Below are positions 1 to 7,309 of a stretch of 12,604 nucleotides of DNA, piece by piece. Source of the stretch: Spirochaetales bacterium (GTDB lineage: Bacteria; Spirochaetota; Spirochaetia; SZUA-6; DRHE01); the NCBI GenBank assembly GCA_016930895.1, contig JAFGFV010000233.1, positions 1-12,604 on the forward strand. The letters run 5' to 3'. Every line of letters begins with the position of its first letter. The stretch's first letter is position 1. The position numbers were made by a program, and so were the translations under genes. The notes below the pieces were generated by a model. The model had not been told where the DNA came from, made no database searches, and worked only from the letters and a program-made list of their open reading frames with translations.

Positions 1-18
1 CCGTTCGTAGAGAAGTAG
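1..18 (+). CDS. rpsR: C-terminal tail of ribosomal protein bS18 (partial)
   Basis: The first five codons read P-F-V-E-K followed by TAG at 16-18. Ribosomal protein bS18 commonly ends in a short Leu-Leu-Pro-Phe/Tyr-type tail, and rpsR is the expected gene immediately upstream of the DUF2232/rplI/dnaB group in spirochaetes and many other bacteria. The stop lies one base before the GTG of the next gene, which fits a tightly packed operon. The identification rests on five residues plus gene order, so it is an inference; the body of the gene is outside the window. Confidence 0.55.
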   Translation, partial: PFVEK

Positions 19-19
19 G

Positions 20-1090
20 GTGGTCGAAGCCGTCATAGCAGCCGGGATTTCGGCGCTGCTGTACCACCTCGGCATGGGATTCCTACTGTTCGGGGTCCCT
101 CTGCAGGTAGTGCTGGTGCGTCGGGGGCGCGCGCCCTTCCTGGCGGCCCTGGGCATGGCCTTCGCGCTGATCCTGGCGGTCAAGCTGGTGATTCAGGGCG
201 GGGGCGTGGGCCCGCAGGCGGCACCGTTTCTGCTGCTGGAGATGTTCGTGGTCCTGGCCCTGTTGGGTGGTCTGGTCTTGATTCAGCTTCCCGATCTCTT
301 TCCCGGGATCCAGATTCCCCCGATGCGGCGAGTGACCCGCCTGGTGCTGGCCACCGCGGCAGTCGGGGTCTTGTCGATCCCGCTGATCGTGTATCTGCGT
401 TCCAACGAGCCCTTCAACGCGGGCCTGAGGGAGGTATTCGACGCGCTGGCGGGAGCGCTGCAGCGGACCTTCGGGGCGCAAGGCGAGGCGCCGCCGAGCA
501 CCGTGCCGCCGAACGCGGTGGGTTCTCTAGGCGCGGAAGCCGCCCTTTCGGCGGCCTCGCTGAGTGGCCCGGCCCTGATGCAGTTCGTCGGGCAGATATT
601 CTGGAGGGGATTCCTGTTCAGCTACATGGGGCTCCTGGGACTGACCTGGTGGCTCGCGACGCGCCTCGGGCTCCGGTTTCCGGTGCGCTCCGGCGGGCAA
701 AGCCTCTCGAAGGACATTTCCGGAGGCGCGGTGCGCCCGTGGCCCCGCATCGCAGAGTTCCGGCTGCCCGACACGTACGTCTGGCCGCTCATCGCCAGCC
801 TGGCGGTGATCCTGCTGGGGCTGTTTCTGGAGACGGGCCCCTTGGGGCTGGCTGCCTGGAACGCGGGGGTCATCCTGCTGTTCCTGTACGGGATATCGGG
901 GATCGGGGTTCTGCAGTACCTGCTGCGGAAACTCAAGGTTCCACGGGGCATGCGGATCCTGCTAGGGATCCTGCTGTGTCTGCTGGTAATCAGCCCCCGG
1001 GCCAACCTGGCCGTGTTCATCCTGATTCCGGGCCTCGGGGTTTCCGAGATCTGGCTGAAATATCGCACGCGAGAGAGGAGCAACGGATAA
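20..1090 (+). CDS. DUF2232 (YybS-like) multi-pass membrane protein
   Basis: A 356-residue integral membrane protein of unknown biochemical role. Hydrophobic segments lie at about residues 5-33, 40-58, 70-90, 107-126, 190-213, 253-271, 277-303 and 311-343. A soluble, Pro/Ala-rich loop at about 130-180 and a charged loop at about 220-250 separate two membrane halves. The phrase FRLPDTYVWPL (247-257) just before a membrane helix resembles the conserved part of DUF2232 (Bacillus YybS), a family typically found beside rplI. The GTG start at 20 is chosen because an in-frame TAG at 8-10 blocks anything further upstream; an ATG at 74 (residue 19) is the only near alternative. The stop is three bases from the rplI ATG, so the two are almost certainly co-transcribed. 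The family call is from hydropathy, one motif and synteny; the function is unknown. Confidence 0.75.
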   Translation: MVEAVIAAGISALLYHLGMGFLLFGVPLQVVLVRRGRAPFLAALGMAFALILAVKLVIQGGGVGPQAAPFLLLEMFVVLALLGGLVLIQLPDLFPGIQIPPMRRVTRLVLATAAVGVLSIPLIVYLRSNEPFNAGLREVFDALAGALQRTFGAQGEAPPSTVPPNAVGSLGAEAALSAASLSGPALMQFVGQIFWRGFLFSYMGLLGLTWWLATRLGLRFPVRSGGQSLSKDISGGAVRPWPRIAEFRLPDTYVWPLIASLAVILLGLFLETGPLGLAAWNAGVILLFLYGISGIGVLQYLLRKLKVPRGMRILLGILLCLLVISPRANLAVFILIPGLGVSEIWLKYRTRERSNG

Positions 1091-1093
1091 GCC

Positions 1094-1558
1094 ATGAAGA
1101 CCAAAGTCATTCTGAACGAGGACGTGGCCGGCCTGGGCGAAGAGGGGGACGTCAAGGAGGTGGCCGCCGGGTACGCCCGCAACTTCCTGTATCCCCGCAA
1201 GGCCGCCACGCCGTACACCAAGCACAATCTTCAGCAGCTCGAAGGGCGCCGCGCGGCCATCGAGCGGCGCAAGGAAGAGAAGCGGACGGAGGCCATGGGT
1301 CTCAAGGAGCGGCTCGAAGCCGAGGAGCTGCAGTTCGTCATGCCCGCGGGGGAAAGCGGAAAGCTCTTCGGCTCCGTTAACAATGCTACGATCGCCCAGG
1401 AGCTGGAAAAACGCGGCTACAGCCTGGAGAAGAAGCGCATCGAGGTGCCCGATCACAACATCCGCATAGTGGGGACCCACACGGTCAAGGTCCACCTGTA
1501 TGGAACCGAGCACGCCCAAGTCACGGTGGTCGTGGAGGCCAGTCAGCAGGCCGAGTAG
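1094..1558 (+). CDS. rplI: 50S ribosomal protein bL9
   Basis: This 154-residue protein binds 23S rRNA at the base of the L1 stalk in the large subunit. The N-terminal domain is typical: MKTKVILNEDVAGLGEEGDV, then GYARNFLYPRKAA at about 26-38, the family signature. A charged connecting helix follows (about 44-77, rich in Arg, Lys and Glu). The C-terminal rRNA-binding domain carries GESGKLFGSVNNATIAQEL at about 86-104. The length is close to the family norm of about 150. The ATG is preceded by a purine-rich GAGAGAGGAG ribosome binding site inside the end of the DUF2232 gene. It is placed between the DUF2232 gene and dnaB, as in the rpsF-ssb-rpsR-rplI-dnaB group common in spirochaetes. Confidence 0.97.
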   Translation: MKTKVILNEDVAGLGEEGDVKEVAAGYARNFLYPRKAATPYTKHNLQQLEGRRAAIERRKEEKRTEAMGLKERLEAEELQFVMPAGESGKLFGSVNNATIAQELEKRGYSLEKKRIEVPDHNIRIVGTHTVKVHLYGTEHAQVTVVVEASQQAE

Positions 1559-1580
1559 CCACGAGGGTCACGGAGGCGGG

Positions 1581-1610
1581 ATGACAAGCGGGGAGCGCGC
1601 ATGGCGGTAA
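1581..1610 (+). other. possible 9-codon upstream ORF overlapping the dnaB start
   Basis: An ATG at 1581 opens a nine-codon frame (MTSGERAWR) that ends with TAA at 1608-1610, ten bases inside dnaB. It has a clear GGAGG five bases upstream, stronger than the GGGGAG seen before the dnaB ATG. Such an arrangement could couple or tune translation of dnaB. It may equally be chance in a GC-rich spacer. No coding signal can be judged from nine codons. Confidence 0.25.
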
Positions 1611-2953
1611 TACCGGCGGCTCTGAAAGACAAAGTCCCCCCACACAACGACGACGCCGAGGTGGCGACCCTCGGGGCTCTGCTCCTGGACTCCGAGGCCC
1701 TGGCCACGGTGATCCGCTACCTCCGCCCGGAGGACTTCTACAAGACCGCCCACCAGCGCGTGTACCAGGCCATCCTCAATCTCTTCGACCGCAACGAGGC
1801 CATAGACCTGATCACCCTGACCGAGGAGCTCAAGAACGCCAACCTCCTGGAGGGCTGCGGCGGGCCGGGGTACATCTCCCGGCTCACCTCGGCCGTGCCC
1901 ACCAGCGCCAACGTCAGGTACTACGCCCAGATCGTCCAGGACTGCAGCATCCGCCGGGCCCTGGCCCGTATTTCGGCGGACATCATCGCCACGGCCCACG
2001 ACGAATCCCGAGAGGTCCGGCTCATCATCGAGGATGCCGAGCGGCAGATCTTCGAGATCACCGACCGCCAGCACGCCGGCACCTTCCAGGCCGCCCGGGA
2101 GATCGTGACCCGGACCATCGAGGCCATCGAGAAGCTGTACCACACCAAGGACGCCTACATCGGGATCCCGACCGGCTTCACGGAGCTGGACATGCTCACC
2201 AGCGGGTTCCAGAACTCCGAGTTCATCGTGATCGGCGCCCGACCCTCGGTGGGCAAGACGGCCCTGGCCCTGTCCATGGCCTCGAACATCGCGCTGCACT
2301 ACAAGCTGCCGGTAGGCTTTTTTACCCTCGAGATGTCGAGCATGGCCCTGATGCAGCGACTCCTGGCCGCGGAGGCCCGCATCCGCTCCAACAGCCTGCG
2401 CTCGGGGTTCCTCAAGCCCTCGGACTTCCACAAGCTCACCGAGGCTGCCAGCAAGATCTACGAGGCGCCCCTGTACATCGAGGATACCCCTTCCCTGCGC
2501 CTTCTGGACCTGCGCGCCCTGGCCCGGCGGATGAAACACCAGTTCAACGTGGCCATCATCTTCGTGGACTACCTGACCCTGGTGACCGCCGAGAACCGCG
2601 ATCTGGCGCGGCACGAACAGATCGCCGAGATCAGCCGCTCCCTCAAGGCACTGGCCCGGGAGCTGGACATCCCCGTGGTTGCCCTGTCGCAGGTCCGCCG
2701 GGAAACCGAGGGCAAGATGCCCAACCTGGCGGACCTGCGCGAGTCGGGCTCTATCGAGCAGGACGCCGACGTCGTGATCTTCCTGCACAGGGAGAGGATG
2801 TCCGGAAGCGGCGACGACGAGGCGCCGCGGGACATCGAGACGGAGCTCATCGTGGCCAAACAGCGAAACGGTCCGGTGGGGTCGCTCAAGATCGCCTTCA
2901 TCCCGGAGTACACCAAGTTCGAAAACCTTGCCCGCTCGGAGGTCATGCCCTGA
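1601..2953 (+). CDS. dnaB: replicative DNA helicase DnaB
   Basis: This is the hexameric 5'-3' helicase of the replication fork, 450 residues, the usual length and with no intein. The N-terminal DnaB domain starts at about residue 12 (PPHNDDAEVATLGALLLD). The RecA-like ATPase domain has Walker A GARPSVGKT at 212-220, FTLEMS at 241-246, Walker B IIFVDYLTL at 319-327 and LADLRESGSIEQDADVVIFL at 377-396, ending with the KQRNGPVG arginine-finger region at about 420-427. Only the ATG at 1601 serves as a start, as the frame is closed by the rplI stop region and contains no other start codon. The spacer from rplI is 42 bp. The stop overlaps the next start as TGATG, so comFB translation is probably coupled to it. 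Confidence 0.98.
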   Translation: MAVIPAALKDKVPPHNDDAEVATLGALLLDSEALATVIRYLRPEDFYKTAHQRVYQAILNLFDRNEAIDLITLTEELKNANLLEGCGGPGYISRLTSAVPTSANVRYYAQIVQDCSIRRALARISADIIATAHDESREVRLIIEDAERQIFEITDRQHAGTFQAAREIVTRTIEAIEKLYHTKDAYIGIPTGFTELDMLTSGFQNSEFIVIGARPSVGKTALALSMASNIALHYKLPVGFFTLEMSSMALMQRLLAAEARIRSNSLRSGFLKPSDFHKLTEAASKIYEAPLYIEDTPSLRLLDLRALARRMKHQFNVAIIFVDYLTLVTAENRDLARHEQIAEISRSLKALARELDIPVVALSQVRRETEGKMPNLADLRESGSIEQDADVVIFLHRERMSGSGDDEAPRDIETELIVAKQRNGPVGSLKIAFIPEYTKFENLARSEVMP

Positions 2954-3243
2954 TGGACCCGGCCGACGGGCGCTACCTGGACAGCCTGGTCAACGAAGCC
3001 GAACAGCTCGTGATCCGGGAGATCCGCCGCCAGGTCGCCGGAGTGCCGGGGGTGTGCACCTGCGACGAATGCATGCTGGACATGGCGGCCTACGCCCTCA
3101 ACAAGGTCAGGCCGCGCTATCGGGTCAGCCTCCTCGACACGGTGTTTGCGGACAGAAAGGAACGCGGCGCCTACCAGCAGGAGATCGAAGAGGCGGTGGC
3201 CGAGGCGATCCAGGTGGTCAAGGCCCACCCCTCCCACGACTAA
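2953..3243 (+). CDS. ComFB-family protein (possible c-di-GMP receptor)
   Basis: A 96-residue protein resembling late-competence protein ComFB. It has an N-terminal helix (about 7-28), a Cys cluster C35-x-C37-xx-C40 followed by MLDMAAYALNKVRPRYRVS (41-59), and a C-terminal acidic helix (72-90). In the family the Cys cluster binds zinc (Bacillus ComFB) and the alpha-helical fold forms dimers; related proteins, notably cyanobacterial CdgR/ComFB, bind cyclic di-GMP. What is seen is the Cys pattern and the 'ALN-x-(L/V)-x-P-x-Y-x-V' core; the ligand is inferred only. Its ATG overlaps the dnaB stop by one base, and no separate promoter is evident. It is the last gene before the strand switch. In spirochaetes cyclic di-GMP controls motility and host or environment transitions, so a receptor role is plausible but unproven. 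Confidence 0.8.
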   Translation: MDPADGRYLDSLVNEAEQLVIREIRRQVAGVPGVCTCDECMLDMAAYALNKVRPRYRVSLLDTVFADRKERGAYQQEIEEAVAEAIQVVKAHPSHD

Positions 3244-3291
3244 GACTCGCGACGCACGGGCAGCTTCCCGACCCTCCGGGGGCTCTGAGCT

Positions 3292-5325
3292 TCACTCCTG
3301 CGGTCTGTAGACCCGTTCATCGGGAAGCACCGCCACCCACGTCAGGTCCTGCAGGACGTACAGGGTCAGGAGCAGGCGCCGGCTCGGGCTGTCCCAGAAG
3401 CTCAGGGAGCCGTCCCGGTTGACCGCCATCACCTTGTCCCCGACCGTAAACAGGTCCCGGTGGACCTGTCGGGCCTCTTCCAGGCGCTGCAGTCCTTCCC
3501 CGTTCCACACCACGACCCTCTCGTAGCCCAGGGAGGAATAAACCCGACCTGCATCGTCTCTCGCCAGGCCCGCGGACAGGTCCTCCCCGCGGTACTCCGC
3601 CAGGACCCGGCTGCGTTCGAACCCGTAACCCGAGTGGACCTTCAGGAGGGTCCGACCTGTCTCCCCCCCGCCCTCCACCGAATGAGTGAACAGGGCCCCT
3701 TCCCGGGGCTCGAAGAGCAGGTCGTACACGAACACCCCAGGGTCGCTGATGGCCACGGTCTCACCGGTGCGCTCGTTGATCTGCAGGAGCGGGCTTCCGA
3801 ACGTCGACAGGCTGGCCCTGCCGCCCACCAGGGTGTCTCCCACCGCGAACACCACCTTGTTCATCCCCGGAGAGCTATAGCGGAAGCGCGGCTGGAAGCT
3901 GAAGGGGTCCAGCACCAGACAGGTCCCCCCCTCGTCCACGATCACGATGCCACGGGAGTAGGCGCTGACCTGCTTGATCGGGGAGGCGATCTCCACAGGC
4001 AGCAGCTCGAAGCGCCCCGACGGCAGCTCCAGGACCCCGACGCGCGGCCACTCCTCGCCCCGGGCCCAGACCAGGAGCGCGTCCGAGCTCAGAAACTCGA
4101 GGCCCGTCCCGCCGGACGGCGGCCCGCCGCGCGGTCCGCCGGGAGGCCCGGCGCTCGGGAACGCGCTCAGGGGGTTAGGGAGCGTGCGCAGGCCCACAGG
4201 GACCGGATCGCGGGGTCCCCCCCCTGGGCCCATGGCCACGCGATCGGTCAGAAAGCTGGACTCCAACAGGTAGATGCGCTCGTCCCCTGCCAGGGCCACG
4301 GTGTCCCCCAGAACGGCCGCGTCGCTGTACGACAACAGGGCGTGACGCGCCAGGAGCTCGACTGAACCGTCCGCCATGAGGGCCTGGAGGCTGCCGTCGC
4401 GGGCCCCCGCGTAGACCCTGCCCTGCCCGTAGACCACGGTCTGGGGCTCGCCCGTGACCCGGGAGCCCCACGGCGGGGTCAGCTGCAGGAGGAAACGGCC
4501 CCCGAAGTACCACTGCCGGAGCTCCGCGCCGGCCGCAGTCTGGACCACCCCGGTGAGCTCGTTGCCTTGGGGAGAAAAGGCCAGGGCCGCCAGCCCGGGC
4601 ACCTGGCGCTCGTCGATCCGCTCTCCGGTCACGAGGTCTACCACGGCCAGCCTGCCTGCGTACGAACCGGCGGCGAAGCGCAGGTTCGGAGACAAGGCCA
4701 CGTGGCTCAAGTCCGCCAGGGTCCGCACCTGCTTGAGGGTGCGGCCGCTCTTGATGTCCCAGTAGGTGATGATCCCGGAGGGCTGATACGTCAGGATGGT
4801 GTTCTCGTTGCGCGACACCACCGCAAAGGAGACGATCCCGAAGCCCTTGCGCATGTAGAACAAGGCGCGTCCGGTCTGGGGATCCAATAGCACCAGGCTG
4901 TCGAAATCCGCCCGCGTGGCAATCAGGTAGCTCCCCCCCGGGGAGTACCGCAGCGAGAGGACCTGCTCCTTGAACTCGAGGGAGTACAACCGGGCCCGCG
5001 CCTGCCAGTCCCAGACCACGATTTCGCCGCCCACGCGGCCGGCGACCTGGGCCGCTACCTGCGGCAGCGACGGATGAAGGGCTATCCTCTGGATCGGGCG
5101 GTAGGAGACCCGCAGCACGGCCACCGGCGTGGCACGGCCGGCGTCCCAGACCCGGATGGTGCCGTCCTCTCCGGCGCTGACCAGCAGATCGCGCTCGCCG
5201 TCATAGGCCAGGTCCGTCACGGCACCGGCGTGGCTGCTCACCAGGTCGAAGGCCCGCTGGGCGCTCACCGCCGCTGAAGCACCGAGCATCAGAACGAGGG
5301 CGGCGATCCAGCCGGCTCGCCTCAC
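3292..5325 (-). CDS. exported WD40-type beta-propeller protein, function unknown
   Basis: A 677-residue protein with a signal peptide: positive MRRAGWIAA, hydrophobic core at 7-17, and a probable signal peptidase I site after ASAAVSA (residue 22). There is no lipobox cysteine, so it should be periplasmic or secreted rather than a lipoprotein. One clear WD repeat is visible at about 32-61 (HAGAVTDLAYD then GEDGTIRVWD). Weaker blades recur up to about 350 (for example ITYWDIKSGR at 186-195) and again at about 410-660 (SLSFWDSPSRR at 640-650), suggesting two propellers. They are separated by a low-complexity Gly/Pro stretch at about 366-407. The GTG at 5325 is chosen because it begins the signal peptide, has GGGGAGGAG just upstream, and forms a GTGA overlap with the CpXC stop; a longer open frame further upstream is antisense noise. 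No catalytic motif is recognised. It may scaffold envelope complexes. Confidence 0.8.
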   Translation of the reverse strand: MRRAGWIAALVLMLGASAAVSAQRAFDLVSSHAGAVTDLAYDGERDLLVSAGEDGTIRVWDAGRATPVAVLRVSYRPIQRIALHPSLPQVAAQVAGRVGGEIVVWDWQARARLYSLEFKEQVLSLRYSPGGSYLIATRADFDSLVLLDPQTGRALFYMRKGFGIVSFAVVSRNENTILTYQPSGIITYWDIKSGRTLKQVRTLADLSHVALSPNLRFAAGSYAGRLAVVDLVTGERIDERQVPGLAALAFSPQGNELTGVVQTAAGAELRQWYFGGRFLLQLTPPWGSRVTGEPQTVVYGQGRVYAGARDGSLQALMADGSVELLARHALLSYSDAAVLGDTVALAGDERIYLLESSFLTDRVAMGPGGGPRDPVPVGLRTLPNPLSAFPSAGPPGGPRGGPPSGGTGLEFLSSDALLVWARGEEWPRVGVLELPSGRFELLPVEIASPIKQVSAYSRGIVIVDEGGTCLVLDPFSFQPRFRYSSPGMNKVVFAVGDTLVGGRASLSTFGSPLLQINERTGETVAISDPGVFVYDLLFEPREGALFTHSVEGGGETGRTLLKVHSGYGFERSRVLAEYRGEDLSAGLARDDAGRVYSSLGYERVVVWNGEGLQRLEEARQVHRDLFTVGDKVMAVNRDGSLSFWDSPSRRLLLTLYVLQDLTWVAVLPDERVYRPQE

Positions 5326-5957
5326 TGCCGCTCCTCCCCGTAGAGCGCGTTCACGGACACGTAGGGCCCCCGGAGAATCGTCGCGTACGGCTCCTGCCCT
5401 CGACGCTCTTCCAGCTGCCCGGATATCTTGGCGGCGAGCTCGGTCGGGACCTTGAGCACGCCGACCTCGTTCTCCTTGAGCCCCACGGCATGGAACACGA
5501 GGGACTGGCCTTCGGTCCGGGAGAAGAAGATGCGAACCTCCCCCTCCGCTTCCGCTTCCTCGCCTTCGAGGATCTTGTTGAGCAGGTAATACTTGAGGAG
5601 CTCGACGACCCGGTCGTCGAGCCCGGCGCGCCGGATGCGGATCTTCTCGGCCAGCTCGTCGTAGCCGATCACCACCCGGTCGGCCCCTTCGAGGTCGTAC
5701 TCCGACGCGCCCCGCAGATACGCGCCCCGATCCAGCTCGGGCACCAGGAAATACGCCAGGCCGGCCGCGGGGTCCTCGACCCGCACCGGGTACTCCGGCT
5801 TCAGCAACTTGCCGCACCCCGGGCAGCGCACGGTCATGAACTCCCCCTGGAGGATCGCCTCCTCGAGGGCGGGGTCCGCGCCCAGATCCACCCGGTCTGG
5901 AATGTCGGCCTCAAACTTGTGCTCGCAGAAACAGACCAGCTTGCGCTTCACCCTCAT
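5322..5957 (-). CDS. CpXC-domain protein
   Basis: A 211-residue, acidic, probably cytoplasmic protein with no signal peptide or membrane helix. The N-terminal half resembles the CpXC domain: a first Cys pair C9-F-C11 followed by EHKFEADIPDRVDL (12-25), a second pair CPGC at 45-48, then YPVRVEDP (56-63). Two such pairs suggest a zinc-binding fold. The C-terminal half (about 95-211) has DDRVVELLKYYLLNKIL (114-130) and a glutamate-rich patch, and I cannot assign it further. The ATG at 5957 is chosen because it forms an ATGA overlap with the rseP stop and has GGGAG directly upstream; a GTG two codons on is an alternative. Its own stop overlaps the WD40 GTG by 4 nt. The function of the family is unknown; context suggests a role connected with RseP or the exported propeller. 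Confidence 0.78.
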   Translation of the reverse strand: MRVKRKLVCFCEHKFEADIPDRVDLGADPALEEAILQGEFMTVRCPGCGKLLKPEYPVRVEDPAAGLAYFLVPELDRGAYLRGASEYDLEGADRVVIGYDELAEKIRIRRAGLDDRVVELLKYYLLNKILEGEEAEAEGEVRIFFSRTEGQSLVFHAVGLKENEVGVLKVPTELAAKISGQLEERRGQEPYATILRGPYVSVNALYGEERQ

Positions 5958-7300
5958 CTCCCGAAAAACGTCAGGATGTCGTTGAAGGTAACGACGATCG
6001 CCAGCATGACGATCACCGAAAAGCCGATCCGCTGGATCCGCCCGATCACCTCCCGATTCACCGGCCTGCGCCGGATCCCCTCGACCAGGAAGATCAGAAT
6101 CTGTCCCCCGTCCAGCGCGGGGATGGGCAGCAGGTTGACCATGAACAGCACCACGCTGATCAGGGACACGATGCGGAAGGACCAGACGAACCCCTGTCCC
6201 ACGCTCTCGGAGAACCCTGCGGTGGCGACTTCGCCGATGATATTCATGATCTGCAGCGGGCCGGCCACCGCTCTGCGCAGGTTGATCCCCCGGAACAGCA
6301 TCCCGATGCCCTTGACGGACTTGACCAGGATGTCCCACGTCTCGTACGCCCCCCTCTGGAGGGCTCCCAGGAGCCCCACCCGCGGGGAACGAACCCGGTC
6401 GACCCGGAAGGCAAAACCGGGATCGAGCACGCCTTCATCGGAGTAGCTCAGGACCACGGAGGTGGAGCGGATGAGGTCGTCGCGTTCGTAGGTGAGCTCC
6501 AGCACGGAAGGACGCTGGTACAGCAGCTGCCGCAGGGCCTCCGCGTGGGGGATCTCCTTCCCGTCGGCGCTGAGGATCCGGTCCCCCGCTTCGAGCCCGG
6601 CCAAGTCGGCGGGTCCACCCTCCCGCACGGCTCCCACGATCGGATCCACCCAGGCATACACGCCGATGCGGGCCATGGCCGAGTCCCGATCCAGCTCTGG
6701 CACCACCTCCAGCTGCAGCGTCCGTCCACTGCGCTCCACCGTGAGGCTGAGCTCCTTGCCGGGGGACATGACCACCGCATTTTGCAGATCCTGGAAGCTG
6801 TCCACCGGCCGACGGCCTACAGCCACGATGCGGTCTCCGGTCTGGAGGCCCGCCCTCTCGGCGGGCAAGGGACCTTCGACTCCCGGCACGGGGTAGTCCG
6901 ACGCCAGCACGATGCGGTTGCCGATCCGCTCCTCGGTGAAGCCGGCCCACCAGATCACGGTCAGGGCCAACAAGGCGAACAGCAGGTTGGCCGCGGGGCC
7001 CGAGACCGAAACGAGGATCCGCTTCCACGGCGCCGCCGCGAAAAACCCGCCCTTGCCGTCCGACTCCTCCGGGTGGAGGGGATCCTCGCCTTTCATGCGG
7101 CAGTAGCCGCCCAGCGGGAACACGGAAATCCGGTAGTTGGTGCCCTTGTAGTCGAAGCCTACGAGCTTTCTGCCCCAGCCCAGCGAGAAGGCCTCGACGT
7201 GGATCCCGACCCGCTTGGCCGCCAGGAAGTGACCCAGCTCGTGCACGAACACCATGATCCCGAACCCGATCACCCCGATCACCAAGTATAGAAGCGTCAT
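5954..7300 (-). CDS. rseP: site-2 intramembrane zinc metalloprotease RseP
   Basis: A membrane-embedded protease that cleaves anti-sigma factors and leftover signal peptides within the membrane (regulated intramembrane proteolysis). The zinc site HELGH lies at residues 20-24 in the first membrane helix, and the third ligand is in LPIPALDGGQ near residue 397. Two PDZ domains lie between: about 130-180 (PAERAGLQTGDRIVAV) and about 222-270 (GPADLAGLEAGDRILSADG). Membrane helices are at about 1-19, 100-118, 375-405 and 425-443. It is 448 residues, normal for the family. The frame also offers a TTG at 7303, but ATG at 7300 has AAGGA six bases upstream, so it is preferred. It lies nine bases after cdsA. 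Its anti-sigma substrate is not encoded in this window. Confidence 0.95.
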   Translation of the reverse strand: MTLLYLVIGVIGFGIMVFVHELGHFLAAKRVGIHVEAFSLGWGRKLVGFDYKGTNYRISVFPLGGYCRMKGEDPLHPEESDGKGGFFAAAPWKRILVSVSGPAANLLFALLALTVIWWAGFTEERIGNRIVLASDYPVPGVEGPLPAERAGLQTGDRIVAVGRRPVDSFQDLQNAVVMSPGKELSLTVERSGRTLQLEVVPELDRDSAMARIGVYAWVDPIVGAVREGGPADLAGLEAGDRILSADGKEIPHAEALRQLLYQRPSVLELTYERDDLIRSTSVVLSYSDEGVLDPGFAFRVDRVRSPRVGLLGALQRGAYETWDILVKSVKGIGMLFRGINLRRAVAGPLQIMNIIGEVATAGFSESVGQGFVWSFRIVSLISVVLFMVNLLPIPALDGGQILIFLVEGIRRRPVNREVIGRIQRIGFSVIVMLAIVVTFNDILTFFGR

Positions 7301-7309
7301 CAATCGTCC

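Noticed and set aside
1568..2788. 406-codon open frame on the minus strand opposite dnaB
   Set aside because: Antisense shadow of dnaB in a GC-rich genome; low-complexity Gly/Val/Leu/Asp composition and no motif.
3265..3282. Possible terminator in the convergent gap
   Set aside because: The stem depends on two G-T pairs on one strand and is weaker on the other, with no T tract. It is not supported as an intrinsic terminator.
5326..5817. Upstream extension of the WD40 open frame
   Set aside because: It overlaps the CpXC gene in another frame and is Arg/Gly/Ala-rich noise. The signal peptide and ribosome binding site place the true start at 5325.
5958..6338. Upstream extension of the CpXC open frame into rseP
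   Set aside because: It lies in an alternative frame of the rseP coding region. The ATGA junction at 5957 and the conserved N-terminal Cys motif define the start.
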